DNA from: Acinetobacter sp. CFCC 10889
Lineage (GTDB): Bacteria > Pseudomonadota > Gammaproteobacteria > Pseudomonadales > Moraxellaceae
Direction of reading: 5' to 3'
Length of the DNA: 64,000 nt
Assembly: GCF_003268395.1 (NCBI RefSeq)
Contig: NZ_LQXQ01000005.1
Span: 1-64,000 of the forward strand
Below, in pieces: positions 26,415-36,334 of this stretch. Numbering within the stretch: the stretch's first letter is position 1; every line of letters begins with the position of its first letter. The position numbers were made by a program, and so were the translations under genes. The notes under the pieces are model-generated. The model worked only from the letters and a program-made list of their open reading frames with translations, was not told the DNA's origin and did not search any database.

Positions 26415-27656
26415 TTATTTAGCTGGCATTTTTGCTTGAATGAACTTCACAAGCTCAGGATTCATTTTTACAATCGCTTCAGTATGACTCGCACCTTCCA
26501 CTGGTAAGAATGTAACATCAGTACCTAATGCTTTCAGATTTTTTTGCAATTGATTGGTCACATCATATGGTACTGCCATATCCTGTGTACCCTGAATAAT
26601 CATCACAGGCGTATTAATTTTCTTCGTTGCAGGTTGATTATCTGCCAAGAACTGTTTTACTGTGGTATTTTCTTGGAAATTTTTCACCAAACTTGGATAA
26701 TCAATCACCGTTTTAGTTGGATTCGCTGACAAATACAACTTAATATCATCTGCAAACTTGTTATGCAAATCTGTTAAACATAAGCCATTTTCACCCGTTG
26801 TACCCTCTGCAAATTCAGCTACAGGACGTGAACGCTCTTCAAACAGTTCACGATAATTAAATTTCGGATCATAAGCAGTAATACCTACTGTCGTATAAGC
26901 AGCATATGCTAATAATTCAGCTTGAATATCAATCGCAGTACCTTTAGGAATAGCTCCTACGGCTTCTCCCATTAACACTTGTTGAATCGCTTTTGGTGCA
27001 ACTTCAGAAATGATATATCCTAAACTTGACGCAGGTGCACCTGCAACAGCACCTTTATAATTCGTATCATCTGCAGCAATTTCTGCTGTACCTAGAGAAG
27101 CATGTCCACCTTGTGACTGACCTACAGACATCCACTGACCATTGATCTGCGTATCATATTTTTCTTTATATGCTTTAACAGCGTAAATAGCAGAGTTTGC
27201 AGCACTTTTTAAATTTAAATATGGATGAATACCTGCGGTACCTAAACCCTCATAATCTGGTGCAACAATGACATAGCCAGCTTTTAATAAACTCTCTGCC
27301 ATGTTTTTAAAACGAGGGTTAAACGCATTATTGCTTGGTGCACAACTATCACCGATCCCTACTGTACCATGCTCCCAAACCACAACACGCCATCCATCTT
27401 TTGGACGTGCAGTATTTGGTACAAATACGAGAGCTGTCGCTTCTTTAGTTTTTCCTGCAACTGTAGGCATTTTATATGTCATGACCTTAACAGAAGCAGA
27501 ATTTGGCATTTGATCTAAATTATAGGTTTTTTCAGAAACATAAGTTTTATGACTTGTCCAAATATAGTCATCATCATCGTCATCACTACACCCCGCAAAA
27601 AACAGAACCGAACTACAACTTAAAGCAATCAGTGATTTTTTCAATAAATGTTGCAT
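26415..27656 (-). CDS. lipoprotein alpha/beta hydrolase, secretory-lipase type
   Basis: 413 aa. The signal sequence ends in a lipobox (VLFFAGC), so the mature protein is lipid-anchored; the next residues SDDDDDDY form an acidic run. The fold is an alpha/beta hydrolase: VWEHGTVG near the oxyanion loop, nucleophile in SVGQSQGGHASLG, acid in IIQGTQDMAVPYD and His in VEGASHTEA. Asp after the lipobox Cys+1 (S at +2, D at +3) leaves inner or outer membrane placement open. Related proteins are called secretory lipases or esterases. It stands alone, with a GAGGAT ribosome site before ATG 27656. Confidence 0.87.
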   Translation of the reverse strand: MQHLLKKSLIALSCSSVLFFAGCSDDDDDDYIWTSHKTYVSEKTYNLDQMPNSASVKVMTYKMPTVAGKTKEATALVFVPNTARPKDGWRVVVWEHGTVGIGDSCAPSNNAFNPRFKNMAESLLKAGYVIVAPDYEGLGTAGIHPYLNLKSAANSAIYAVKAYKEKYDTQINGQWMSVGQSQGGHASLGTAEIAADDTNYKGAVAGAPASSLGYIISEVAPKAIQQVLMGEAVGAIPKGTAIDIQAELLAYAAYTTVGITAYDPKFNYRELFEERSRPVAEFAEGTTGENGLCLTDLHNKFADDIKLYLSANPTKTVIDYPSLVKNFQENTTVKQFLADNQPATKKINTPVMIIQGTQDMAVPYDVTNQLQKNLKALGTDVTFLPVEGASHTEAIVKMNPELVKFIQAKMPAK

Positions 27657-27716
27657 AAATACATCCTCATTGTTGTTTTTCGCCCTTCATGAGCACTCAC
27701 CTAATAAAGCATAAAA

Positions 27717-27741
27717 AAAAGTACCTTACTAGGGTACTTTT
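27717..27741 (-). terminator. terminator of ubiCA
   Basis: On the minus strand AAAAGTACC pairs with GGTACTTTT over a 7-base loop and is followed by a run of T, 40 bp past the ubiA stop. Confidence 0.85.
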
Positions 27742-27780
27742 CATGAAAATGCAGTGTTTTTATGATTTGTTTCTAAATTA

Positions 27781-28668
27781 TTAATTTTTAAAATATAAAG
27801 CGATAAAGATTCCTACAAAAATAATGAATCCCACCCAACGGTTATGGCGAAATGCCCAGAAACAACGCTGTGGATCACGGTCATTAGTTTTTGTCCATTG
27901 ATAAACAAAATCCGCAACAACCACGAACAAAGCAATTAAACCATAAGGAAATAATAAATTTTCCAAATACAAACTTGCACCAATCAAAATCACTGCTGTC
28001 GCTTGCAATAAAGAAATGATCTGAATGTCATATTTTCCAAATAAAATTGCGGTCGATTTCACCCCAATTTTCAAGTCATATTCCCGATCTGTAATGGCAT
28101 ACTGTGTGTCATACGCCACCGTCCATGCCAAATTGCCAAAGTAAAGCAACCAACACGTCCAATCCAAAGACTTACCCATCGCAGTAAAGGACATCGGAAT
28201 ACCCCATGAAAATGCCATTCCCAAAACCACTTGCGGTAAATGGGTATAGCGCTTCATAAATGGATAAATAAATGCCAAGACCAAACCAGCCAAAGCACAG
28301 TAAAAAGTTGCTATTGGTAAGAAAAACAACGTACATGCACTCGCTGCAACCAAAGCAATAAATACCCAAATTGCTTCTGTCGCTGAAATAACACCTGTCG
28401 CTAAAGGTCTATTCTTGGTACGTTCTACATGTGCATCGACTTTGCGGTCTGCAAAATCATTGATCGCACAACCTGCTGCACGCATAGAAATCGTGCCTAA
28501 AACCATCGCAATTAATGTCACTGTATCAGGGATCCCCCCTGCTGCAATCCATAATGCCCACATGGTTGGCCAAAATACCAATTCTGTACCAATGGGTTTA
28601 TCAAAACGACATAGATAATAATATGCTTCTAGACGATCACGCCATGTGGTTTGTTGCAGAGTTGCCAT
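27781..28668 (-). CDS. ubiA: 4-hydroxybenzoate octaprenyltransferase UbiA
   Basis: Inner-membrane prenyltransferase of ubiquinone synthesis, joining 4-hydroxybenzoate to the polyprenyl tail. 295 aa with about eight or nine helices. The two Asp-rich motifs are CAINDFADRKVDAHVERTKN and DTQYAITDREYDLKIG. The gene lies 14 bp after ubiC, which makes its substrate. A strong minus-strand terminator follows. Confidence 0.96.
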   Translation of the reverse strand: MATLQQTTWRDRLEAYYYLCRFDKPIGTELVFWPTMWALWIAAGGIPDTVTLIAMVLGTISMRAAGCAINDFADRKVDAHVERTKNRPLATGVISATEAIWVFIALVAASACTLFFLPIATFYCALAGLVLAFIYPFMKRYTHLPQVVLGMAFSWGIPMSFTAMGKSLDWTCWLLYFGNLAWTVAYDTQYAITDREYDLKIGVKSTAILFGKYDIQIISLLQATAVILIGASLYLENLLFPYGLIALFVVVADFVYQWTKTNDRDPQRCFWAFRHNRWVGFIIFVGIFIALYFKN

Positions 28669-28682
28669 GAAAATCCAACACC

Positions 28683-29183
28683 TTATTTCAACGATTTACT
28701 TTCAAGGAATTGCTCAAAAGCAGGTAAAAAAGTTTCTTGCACAATAAATTTACAGCCATGCCAAGTATAACAACTTTGCCGAGTCCAACCATCGTCTAAA
28801 AGCAATACTCGACGCTCACATGCAGGATTTGTACGTTGAAACAAAAACTTGCCAATCGGTTTACGCCCAATGTGCTGAAACAATCGTGCACGTTTTTGTA
28901 AGCTTAAAATCGGAAAAATACTTTTGGCTTTGACCCATGCTTCAGTATCACAACCATATAGAAAACTTTCACGTACCCATGCTGTATGTTGCTGTGGCAT
29001 CTGCATCCACTGACTATCAATGTACGTTAAACGTTGGAAATGTTCATGTGTCGGTTCAACTTTGAACGCACCACCTGCAATATCCGTCAGTTGTTGTGTC
29101 AGAGAACCTTCAGCATATAGCCATGTGCTTAAATGCTCAGGAATATTAGAAACCTGTTTGCGGCAGGAAGCAATCAATGTCAT
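28683..29183 (-). CDS. ubiC: chorismate lyase UbiC
   Basis: Converts chorismate to 4-hydroxybenzoate and pyruvate, the first committed step to ubiquinone. 166 aa, normal for UbiC. Seen are the WLYAEGSLTQQL segment, VRESFLYG and IGRKPIGKFLF, with Arg and Glu residues at the expected places. First gene of a ubiC-ubiA operon; AAGGAAATG ribosome site and start at 29183. Confidence 0.93.
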   Translation of the reverse strand: MTLIASCRKQVSNIPEHLSTWLYAEGSLTQQLTDIAGGAFKVEPTHEHFQRLTYIDSQWMQMPQQHTAWVRESFLYGCDTEAWVKAKSIFPILSLQKRARLFQHIGRKPIGKFLFQRTNPACERRVLLLDDGWTRQSCYTWHGCKFIVQETFLPAFEQFLESKSLK

Positions 29184-29378
29184 TTCCTTGAAATATTAAA
29201 TAAAGAAAAAGCATCATTTAGAATGATCAAAAATAATGTCAATTTTTATAAAGTATATCGAGATTATGACAAGCTGTGTTGTGATTGCTTGATTGATCTA
29301 CAAAATCTATGCAATCACCGACTATTTTTAAAGAAAAGATAGAACTCTTCTATACAAATTTATCAACAATGATATGAG

Positions 29379-29807
29379 TTACTTTTCTTGGTTTCTCCAT
29401 TGTTGATATTTCTGACTGATCACCACTGCCATCAAATCATAATTTTCCCAAGTATTTGCAACAGCATAAGTTTCAGTCAAACCTTTAGGGTGCACCAATG
29501 TTGCATCATAATCTTTATAATAATCATGGCTTTCATAGTAGGCTTGCGTAAACTGAATCGCCTCTTCATTTAAATCATCTTCCCAAAATTTTTCGTCACA
29601 AACTTGTATCAGAAAATCCAAACCTGTCATTTGACGTGTGCGTACCAATTCCAGTTCCTCTACACTTTCCTCAGTATGATCCACACCTTCCAAATGATTA
29701 TGAATGATCCATGTCAGATAAATTCCGATATGAGTGCCACCATTTTCATAAGGAAAACCTGCTTTTTCAGCAGACTCCGCATGCCAATCAATTCGGTCTA
29801 TTGCCAT
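29379..29807 (-). CDS. small acidic protein, DUF7832-like
   Basis: 142 aa, soluble and acidic: DRIDWHAESAEKAGFPYENG at the start, then THIGIYLTWIIHNHLEG and a conserved middle with DEKFWEDDLNEE and YYESHDYY. I believe this resembles the DUF7832 family, whose members often sit near polymorphic toxins or immunity genes; the exact family is from memory. It is a single gene between ubiC and a patch with a toxin remnant and another immunity-like gene, which strengthens the immunity reading. Function not established. Confidence 0.65.
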   Translation of the reverse strand: MAIDRIDWHAESAEKAGFPYENGGTHIGIYLTWIIHNHLEGVDHTEESVEELELVRTRQMTGLDFLIQVCDEKFWEDDLNEEAIQFTQAYYESHDYYKDYDATLVHPKGLTETYAVANTWENYDLMAVVISQKYQQWRNQEK

Positions 29808-29936
29808 TTTTCTTTTCCTGATTTAAATTTTATAAAATAAATATTGACCATATTAAACAAACTTTTTTTGAATAATCTGTATGCGTTTATTATGCTTTTT
29901 GAATTCATTTAAATTATTCAATGAATGGCAACCTGA

Positions 29937-30085
29937 TGTAAGAGAAATAACAATTTCATTATACAAGATGGTAAACTTTATGTTGCATTGGTAATAATAA
30001 TCAAAATCATATTAAAATTTCTAAAGCTAATCCTATAGGGTATGCAGGTCAAGTTTCATCTAGTTCTGGCAATAATACAAAATAA
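29937..30085 (+). pseudogene. degenerate C-terminal end of a possible toxin
   Basis: Two short frames join if one base is added near 29988: NNFIIQDGKLYVA then GNNNQNHIKISKANPIGYAG and a Ser/Asn-rich end with a TAA at 30083. The stop is 16 bp before the immunity-like gene at 30102, where a contact-dependent or Rhs toxin tip would lie. Nothing longer is preserved. The toxin reading is an inference from position and style. Confidence 0.35.
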
Positions 30086-30101
30086 ATTTAGGTAGTCAAT
30101 T

Positions 30102-30500
30102 ATGAGTTATGAATCTTCTATCAAAAAAATAGCATCTAATGAATATGATAATATACAGGCATTAAATGGATTATGGAGTAATATAGATAGTATCTACTTA
30201 TTTTTGTCTCAGTATGGGGATTTAACTGATTTTAATTTTAAAAAAAAGGTGTTTTTTAATGTTCTTGAATATTCGATGAATAAACATTGGTTAAAGCTTG
30301 CAAAAGAAGGTAAATTTCTTTCAGGTTCTATTGATGAGCAAGTTTCATTATTTAGGGATGCATTTCCTAAATCAGAAATTGATAATATGGAACAAGACCC
30401 TATTTTTTTTGAAGCTTGGTTTTTTTCAGATGCATGCCCAGCAGGAGCAGTTTGGGTTTATAATTTAGATAATGCAGAAACTCATTATGAATGGACATAA
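30102..30500 (+). CDS. immunity-type small protein (DUF596-like)
   Basis: 132 aa, soluble and acidic. It has LWSNIDSIYLFLSQYGDL, SGSIDEQVSLFRDAFP and a closing WFFSDACPAGAVWVY...HYEW, which resembles my memory of DUF596 proteins that accompany secreted toxins. AT-rich DNA and rare-looking codon use compared with its core neighbours suggest transfer. It starts after AGGTAG with the toxin-like remnant directly upstream, so it is probably an orphan immunity gene. Not proven. Confidence 0.6.
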   Translation: MSYESSIKKIASNEYDNIQALNGLWSNIDSIYLFLSQYGDLTDFNFKKKVFFNVLEYSMNKHWLKLAKEGKFLSGSIDEQVSLFRDAFPKSEIDNMEQDPIFFEAWFFSDACPAGAVWVYNLDNAETHYEWT

Positions 30501-30699
30501 GTCCTGCTTAAATATAGTTCATCGATAAAAGGCTAACAATACAACCTCTATTAAAAAAGCATTTATTTTAATAACATTAAACCTGAATAGAAAATGCTCT
30601 AGAATGATTTAGTCTCTTTTGTGATTTTTCCGATGGTTAAAGCGAATAATTTGCCTTATCCTTTTTTATATTACTTTTTCAAAATATTTATTCTAAGTT

Positions 30700-30727
30700 G
30701 AGTCATCTGAACGTATTCAAATGACTC
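30700..30727 (-). terminator. hairpin after dapF
   Basis: GAGTCATCTGAA and TTCAAATGACTC pair with one G-T type mismatch around CGTA, 10 bp past the dapF stop. The T run is weak. Confidence 0.55.
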
Positions 30728-30736
30728 TAATTTAAA

Positions 30737-31582
30737 TCAACCTTGGAAATAGCGTAAATCCAAACGGCCTTCATAGACATTTGCAGTTGGACCGGTCATC
30801 CACACCACATCGCCTTCTTTCCATTCGATTTGCAACTTACCACCTGCAAGCTCGATCTCAACACTGTTTGCCAACAAACCACGGCGCATACCCGAAACAG
30901 CCGCAGCACAAGCACCTGTACCACAAGCCATCGTTTCACCAACACCACGCTCAAACACACGTAGACGGGCATGTTTTTCGTCAATGATTTGCATAAAGCC
31001 TGCGTTAACCCGTTGTGGAAAGCGTTTATGTGATTCAACTTGCGGGCCAATTTTAGCAACATCAGCAGTCAATACATCAGAAACAATGGTCACTGCATGC
31101 GGATTGCCCATATTCACCACATCAATGGTCAACTGTTCATCATTGGCAAGTGCAATGTCATACAAAGCATCTGCCTCTTCAGCAACAAAAGGAATTTCAC
31201 TTGGCAGGAACTTCGGATAGCCCATATTGACCCGCACCCAACCATTTGCACCAATTTCAGGTTCTACAATTCCTGCACAGGTTTGCACCTTAAACTTGGT
31301 TTTATTGGTCAATTGGCGTTCATGCACAAAACGGGCAAAACAACGAACGCCATTGCCACACTGCTCCACTTCTGAGCCATCCGCATTGAAAATACGATAT
31401 TTAAAATCTACATTTGGAAAATCAGGTGGTTCAACGATCAGCAGTTGGTCAAATCCCACACCAAAATGACGATCTGCCAAACGGCGAATCGTGGCTGCAT
31501 CGAAAAAAGCACGTTGGCTAATCAGATCCACCACCATAAAATCATTGCCTAGACCATGCATTTTGGTAAATTCTAACAACAT
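30737..31582 (-). CDS. dapF: diaminopimelate epimerase DapF
   Basis: Interconverts LL- and meso-diaminopimelate for lysine and cell wall. 281 aa. The two catalytic Cys are in [13 protein letters not shown] and [14 protein letters not shown]; the start has [15 protein letters not shown]. It lies 13 bp after lysA, which uses its product, and closes the lptM-lysA-dapF operon. AAGGAGTC upstream of ATG 31582. Confidence 0.97.
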   Translation of the reverse strand: MLLEFTKMHGLGNDFMVVDLISQRAFFDAATIRRLADRHFGVGFDQLLIVEPPDFPNVDFKYRIFNADGSEVEQCGNGVRCFARFVHERQLTNKTKFKVQTCAGIVEPEIGANGWVRVNMGYPKFLPSEIPFVAEEADALYDIALANDEQLTIDVVNMGNPHAVTIVSDVLTADVAKIGPQVESHKRFPQRVNAGFMQIIDEKHARLRVFERGVGETMACGTGACAAAVSGMRRGLLANSVEIELAGGKLQIEWKEGDVVWMTGPTANVYEGRLDLRYFQG

Positions 31583-31595
31583 CTAAAATGACTCC

Positions 31596-32840
31596 TTATG
31601 GCAATAATTGTTCGTTTTCCCAAAGTGATTCGATCGTCTCACGTTTGCGAATCACATGCGCCTGATCGCCATCAACCATCACTTCTGCAGCACGACCACG
31701 ACTGTTGTAATTTGAACTCATCACAAAGCCATACGCACCTGCACCTAATAGTGCAAGATTGTCATTTTCCTGAATCGCAAGTTCACGTTCTTTACCTAAG
31801 AAGTCACCTGTTTCACAAATCGCACCCACGATGTCCCATGTTTTCTTTTCAACATCTGTACGTGGGTTGACTTCTTGAATATCCATCCACGCTTGATACA
31901 GTGATGGACGAATCATGTCATTCATCGCTGCATCAATAATGGCAAAATTACGGTGATTGGTCGGTTTAAGCAGATCAACTTTGGTCAATAACACCCCTGC
32001 ATTGGCAGAAATACTACGACCCGGTTCCATATAGACTTTTAAACCAAGTTTTTCCAATGCAGGACGCATCGCATTAGCATATTCAGCAACGCTTGGCGGT
32101 GTTTCATCTTTATAGGTCACACCCAAACCACCACCGATGTCGATGTGTTTTAGATGAATACCCAATTCTTTGAGTTTGTCGATCATACCAATAATACGAT
32201 CAAGTGCATCAACAAAAGGCTGTGTTTCGGTAAGCTGTGAACCGATATGGCAGTCAATCCCGACCACATCCAAGTTGGGTAATGATGCAGCGTATTGATA
32301 CGTTTCAAATACCACATCAGACGGAATACCAAATTTGTTTTCTTTCAAACCTGTTGAAATATACGGATGGGTTTTTGCATCCACATCAGGATTGACCCGC
32401 AACGAAATTGGCGCTTTTTTACCCATTTTCTCTGCAACTTTTTGGATACGATCCAACTCTGCATAAGATTCTACGTTAAAGCAGGCAATACCCACTTCCA
32501 ATGCTTTTTGAATATCTGCTTCTTGTTTGCCTAAACCTGAAAAAACGATTTTACTTGGCTCGCCACCCGCTGCCAACACACGTGCAAGCTCGCCACCTGT
32601 CACGATGTCAAAACCTGAGCCTAATTTTGCCAATACATTCAAAACCGCAAGATTTGAGTTTGACTTCACCGCAAAACAAATTTGATGATCGATAAAGTCA
32701 AACGCTTTATCCATATCCAAATAATGTTTTTCAAAAGTAGCTTTTGAATACACATAAAGCGGTGTGCCAAATTGCTCTGCAAGCTGATCTAAAGAACATT
32801 GCTCTGCATGCAATACCCCATTAATGCGGGAAAAACTCAT
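31596..32840 (-). CDS. lysA: diaminopimelate decarboxylase LysA
   Basis: PLP enzyme (fold type III, alanine-racemase-like barrel) that decarboxylates meso-diaminopimelate to lysine. 414 aa. The PLP lysine is in ICFAVKSNSN, HIDIGGGLGV holds the phosphate loop, and GAICETGDFL contributes the active-site Cys across the dimer. Normal length. It follows lptM by 30 bp and precedes dapF; the same gene order occurs in many gammaproteobacteria. Confidence 0.97.
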   Translation of the reverse strand: MSFSRINGVLHAEQCSLDQLAEQFGTPLYVYSKATFEKHYLDMDKAFDFIDHQICFAVKSNSNLAVLNVLAKLGSGFDIVTGGELARVLAAGGEPSKIVFSGLGKQEADIQKALEVGIACFNVESYAELDRIQKVAEKMGKKAPISLRVNPDVDAKTHPYISTGLKENKFGIPSDVVFETYQYAASLPNLDVVGIDCHIGSQLTETQPFVDALDRIIGMIDKLKELGIHLKHIDIGGGLGVTYKDETPPSVAEYANAMRPALEKLGLKVYMEPGRSISANAGVLLTKVDLLKPTNHRNFAIIDAAMNDMIRPSLYQAWMDIQEVNPRTDVEKKTWDIVGAICETGDFLGKERELAIQENDNLALLGAGAYGFVMSSNYNSRGRAAEVMVDGDQAHVIRKRETIESLWENEQLLP

Positions 32841-32870
32841 GAATGTATCCTTTCAATGAACACTAAAAAA

Positions 32871-33089
32871 TTAGTTGGTTGTCGCTTGTGATGCAGCAGG
32901 TGCATCGAGAGTTGCCACTACTTTATTTTCAGAAGAAGCTGTTTTACTGTCTGTATTTGGGTAAAGCAAATATTGCGCACGTTTGTCATAATTTGGGTCA
33001 TTTGGTAATTGTAATTCACCTGATTGACCACATGCTGTTAACAGCAGGAAAATTGACAATAAAGCAATTTTATTTGAAATAGCATACAT
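32871..33089 (-). CDS. lptM: LptM-like small lipoprotein (YifL family)
   Basis: 72 aa with a lipobox (IFLLLTAC, Cys about 20) followed by GQSGELQLP, the short motif that marks YifL/LptM. LptM helps mature the LptD lipopolysaccharide translocon. The tail is low complexity and Ala/Thr/Ser rich. ATG 33089 is chosen; the frame could open 12 bases earlier at TTG. Upstream of lysA, the usual place for this gene. Confidence 0.85.
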   Translation of the reverse strand: MYAISNKIALLSIFLLLTACGQSGELQLPNDPNYDKRAQYLLYPNTDSKTASSENKVVATLDAPAASQATTN

Positions 33090-33207
33090 CGGTGTACCCA
33101 ATACAATGTTTTAAAGCAGTATAGCGTGATCATCCTGATGATAAAAGTAAAAGCCCATGATTTACTCATCGACTTTTAACATAAGTGAAATTGGTAAATT
33201 TGCTTAA

Positions 33208-34773
33208 TTATTGGGTCTTTTCCCCAACACTTGCCAATGCCTTTTGAATTGCATTTTGCGCCACATCATAGGACAACGTTGTATATAAATCCTGTAGTGC
33301 CTGTATTCCATTTTCACCCTGTTGCAATAAGACATACATTGCTGCATTGGCTAAATTGGTACTATTGGCACCAACACCTGCGATTTTGCGAAAACCGATC
33401 TGAACGACACGATGCAATAATGCAATCACATCCTCTTGTGCAGGCAATAACAATAAAAACCACAGCATTCCTTTTAAAGTATTTTCATTTTTACTGTCAA
33501 ATACACGCATATTGCGTGGTGAATTTTGCTCAATCAAGGTCAGCCACCCTGACACACGCTGTACATAGGCATCCTTGACCGATGACTGTAAAATTTCCTC
33601 AGCTTTTTTTAACCATTTTTGACTTGGTTTTTTCGCACTGACATTGTCCACATGCTGCCAAAATATTTGCCAATCCGCTTTCTTTTGCACATCAAAAGCT
33701 GCAAATTCTTGTTGTAAAATATCCACCCAACGCAATGGCACAGCACTATAAAAAGTTCTACTAGGTGTCACAGAAGACAATGGCAATTGATATTCAAACT
33801 CTTCAGTTTCAGATGAACATGAGGTCGCTTGTTGTCTAAATTCTGTCGCCAAATCACTGACTTTATGTTGAATTTGTTCCAAACGGCGCATTGCAATGGA
33901 TTGCGTACTGTACGAGGTAAATGGAATTTCCAACATGGCATCGACAATGACAGGATTAAGTTGTTGAGCTTTGGCGAGTTTTTCAATGGAAAATGCCAAA
34001 TGTAGAATAAACGGCTTGGCATACACCATTTTTTTAATAATCAAGGCATAATTTTGAACTAATTTTTCCAAAATCTCAGGTTGATTCAAACGTTTATCTT
34101 TCTGCTCCATCAACACAAAAAATAACTGTTTACTCACCCAATAATGAAAATACGCTTCATGTTCAATCGCAAATAAAAATAGATTTAAAATATCTTCAGG
34201 ATATTGTTTTACGATCTGCAACTGCAAATCTTTGATTAAAGGTTCACGCTCATCATAATTCATTGCCTGATAAGGATCAAAAAGTGCGATATAACGCTCT
34301 AAAAGTGCTAACAATCCTGCTGAAAATACAAATTCCCCCTCATGATACAACTGCTGTAAATCCCAAAATTCCTGTGTCCGCAGCAATATTTCTGTTAACT
34401 CAAACATCCCCTTTGCCACATAGTCTTTAAACAAACGTGGCTGTGCAAAATAAGACTCACCCATAAGGAGCAACTCATTCAATACACTGAAAATATCTGC
34501 ACGTTGCTCAGGATGATCCCGATACAAATTGGCAATTTTCTGTGCATATTCAACATAATGAATTTTGGTTTCAGAAATGGGTAAAGCTGACTGCAAACTT
34601 TCCACATAAGCCACACATAAGCCCAATAATTCAGACGATTCTTGCTGATATTTTTCTTGAATCAATTGCAGCCATGCCGCATAACCTGCTCGAATCTCAT
34701 GATTATGCGAAAGCCCATGTACACGAAACATTTCTTGTAAATGTCGTTGTAAATATTCTTCATCATGGCTCAT
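33208..34773 (-). CDS. hypothetical protein, all-helical, 521 aa
   Basis: Not recognised. Long, cytoplasmic, almost entirely helical, with no signal peptide. The last about 150 residues look like HEAT-type repeats (GMLWFLLLLPAQEDVIALLH, ANAAMYVLLQQGENGIQAL, QNAIQKAL), a pattern seen next to DUF4132/WGR-type proteins. ATG 34773 follows ACAGGG. It stands alone between lptM and a permease terminator. Role unknown. Confidence 0.75.
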   Translation of the reverse strand: MSHDEEYLQRHLQEMFRVHGLSHNHEIRAGYAAWLQLIQEKYQQESSELLGLCVAYVESLQSALPISETKIHYVEYAQKIANLYRDHPEQRADIFSVLNELLLMGESYFAQPRLFKDYVAKGMFELTEILLRTQEFWDLQQLYHEGEFVFSAGLLALLERYIALFDPYQAMNYDEREPLIKDLQLQIVKQYPEDILNLFLFAIEHEAYFHYWVSKQLFFVLMEQKDKRLNQPEILEKLVQNYALIIKKMVYAKPFILHLAFSIEKLAKAQQLNPVIVDAMLEIPFTSYSTQSIAMRRLEQIQHKVSDLATEFRQQATSCSSETEEFEYQLPLSSVTPSRTFYSAVPLRWVDILQQEFAAFDVQKKADWQIFWQHVDNVSAKKPSQKWLKKAEEILQSSVKDAYVQRVSGWLTLIEQNSPRNMRVFDSKNENTLKGMLWFLLLLPAQEDVIALLHRVVQIGFRKIAGVGANSTNLANAAMYVLLQQGENGIQALQDLYTTLSYDVAQNAIQKALASVGEKTQ

Positions 34774-34882
34774 CCCTGTTCCCCATTTTTATAATAAAAA
34801 TAATATCTTAATACAATCCAAAAACAGCTTCTATCATTTTATGAGGCTCCTGAGGATCATAACGTCAAATTTTGTCGCATAA

Positions 34883-34916
34883 AAAAACTGCCTCATGTTT
34901 CCATCAGACAGTTTTT
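34883..34916 (-). terminator. terminator of the amino-acid permease
   Basis: On the minus strand AAAAACTGTCTGATG pairs with CATGAGGCAGTTTTT with two mismatches, then T runs; 21 bp past the stop. Confidence 0.8.
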
Positions 34917-34936
34917 AAAATCAGCATGTTATAAGG

Positions 34937-36334
34937 CTATTTTTTGCGATAAAAACCAAAATAACCAATCGCCAAAATCACCAACCAAATCGGGCTAACA
35001 GCCAAAGCTTGTGCTGTAATTTCATCTTTAGACAACACATAAATCATCGCAATAAAGAATAAAATCACCACATAACATGTAATCGGACCACCCGGTAATT
35101 TAAAGATTGATTTTTTGTGTAATTCAGGACGCTTAAAGTAATACACCAAATAACTCCACATGATAATAATCCATACGCAGATGAATAAAATCGTGGAAAG
35201 TGTAGTTGCTAAGGTAAATGCTTTCACAGTATCAGGCACAACATATTGCAAACCTGCACCTAACAATAAACACACACCTGAGAAATACAAAGCATTGGCA
35301 GGAACAGCACGACCATTCAACTTACCAAAAGCTTTCGGTCCCTGTTCTTCACGTGATAAACCAAACAACATACGGCTAGTAGAAAAGACACCACTGTTCA
35401 TAGATGACATCACAGACGATAGCACCACTAAATTCATAATAATGGCTGCGGCTGCAATCCCCGCTTGGCTGAATAAGTTTACAAATGGACTGATCGTTGG
35501 ATCAATTTTATCCCAAGGTGTCACAGACATCACGATCACCAAAGATAAAACATAGAAGAAAATAATCCGAATCGGAATCGAATTCACAGCTTTCGGTAAA
35601 TTCTTCTCTGGATCTTTGGTTTCTGCCGCAGTTGTACCAACAAGTTCAACCCCAACAAAGGCAAAAATTGCAATTTGGAAACCTGCTAAAAAGCCATCAA
35701 AACCTTTCGGGAACATACCACCGTGATCCCACAGATGTTTAAATGAAGCAACATCACCTGCTGTATTGGTAAATCCTGTAAAAATCATCCATAAACCGAC
35801 CGCAATTAAAACCACAATGGCAATGATTTTAATCAGCGCAAACCAAAATTCTAATTCACCAAAAAGCTTCACTGTCATCAAGTTTAAGCCCATGATGAAA
35901 ACAATGGCAGCGATACTGATCATTGCCCCTTCCATCGGGCTAAAAGGGACACCATGATTAAAAAATTGCAGATAATAAATAATGGCTGATAAATCAGCGA
36001 TTCCGATGGTGATCCAACATAACCAATAGGTCCAACCGACAAAATAGCCTGCCCAAGGACCAATCAAATCCGTTGAAAAATCAATAAAAGATTTATATTT
36101 TAAATTTGATAATAGTAATTCTCCCAATGCACGCATCACGAAAAAAACCATCAAACCAATGATCATATAAATAAATAAAATTGATGGTCCTGCTTTACTA
36201 ATCGTAGAGCCTGACCCCATGAACAATCCTGTTCCGATCGCACCACCAATTGCAATTAATTGCAAATGACGATTAGACAAACTTCTTGCCAACTCTCCTG
36301 TATCAACAGAAGAATTGTGGTTTTGATTAGACAT
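34937..36334 (-). CDS. APC/AAT-family amino-acid permease (CycA-like)
   Basis: Inner-membrane amino-acid:proton symporter, 465 aa, twelve predicted helices. LARSLSNRHLQLIAIGGAIG, TGLFMGSGSTISKAGPS and FVGVELVGTTAAETKDPEKN are signatures of the AAT group that includes CycA (D-Ser/D-Ala/Gly) and AroP/ProY. The exact substrate cannot be told; CycA-like is my best reading. ATG 36334 (MSNQNHN) is preferred to a GTG at 36364. Upstream DNA is 421 bp of AT-rich intergenic. Confidence 0.85.
   Translation of the reverse strand: MSNQNHNSSVDTGELARSLSNRHLQLIAIGGAIGTGLFMGSGSTISKAGPSILFIYMIIGLMVFFVMRALGELLLSNLKYKSFIDFSTDLIGPWAGYFVGWTYWLCWITIGIADLSAIIYYLQFFNHGVPFSPMEGAMISIAAIVFIMGLNLMTVKLFGELEFWFALIKIIAIVVLIAVGLWMIFTGFTNTAGDVASFKHLWDHGGMFPKGFDGFLAGFQIAIFAFVGVELVGTTAAETKDPEKNLPKAVNSIPIRIIFFYVLSLVIVMSVTPWDKIDPTISPFVNLFSQAGIAAAAIIMNLVVLSSVMSSMNSGVFSTSRMLFGLSREEQGPKAFGKLNGRAVPANALYFSGVCLLLGAGLQYVVPDTVKAFTLATTLSTILFICVWIIIMWSYLVYYFKRPELHKKSIFKLPGGPITCYVVILFFIAMIYVLSKDEITAQALAVSPIWLVILAIGYFGFYRKK

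Noticed and set aside
30984..31469. Several overlapping plus-strand frames across dapF
   Set aside because: All are antisense shadows of dapF.
35160..35555. Long plus-strand frame inside the permease gene
   Set aside because: It is antisense to a well-supported permease and has a composition reflecting the other strand.
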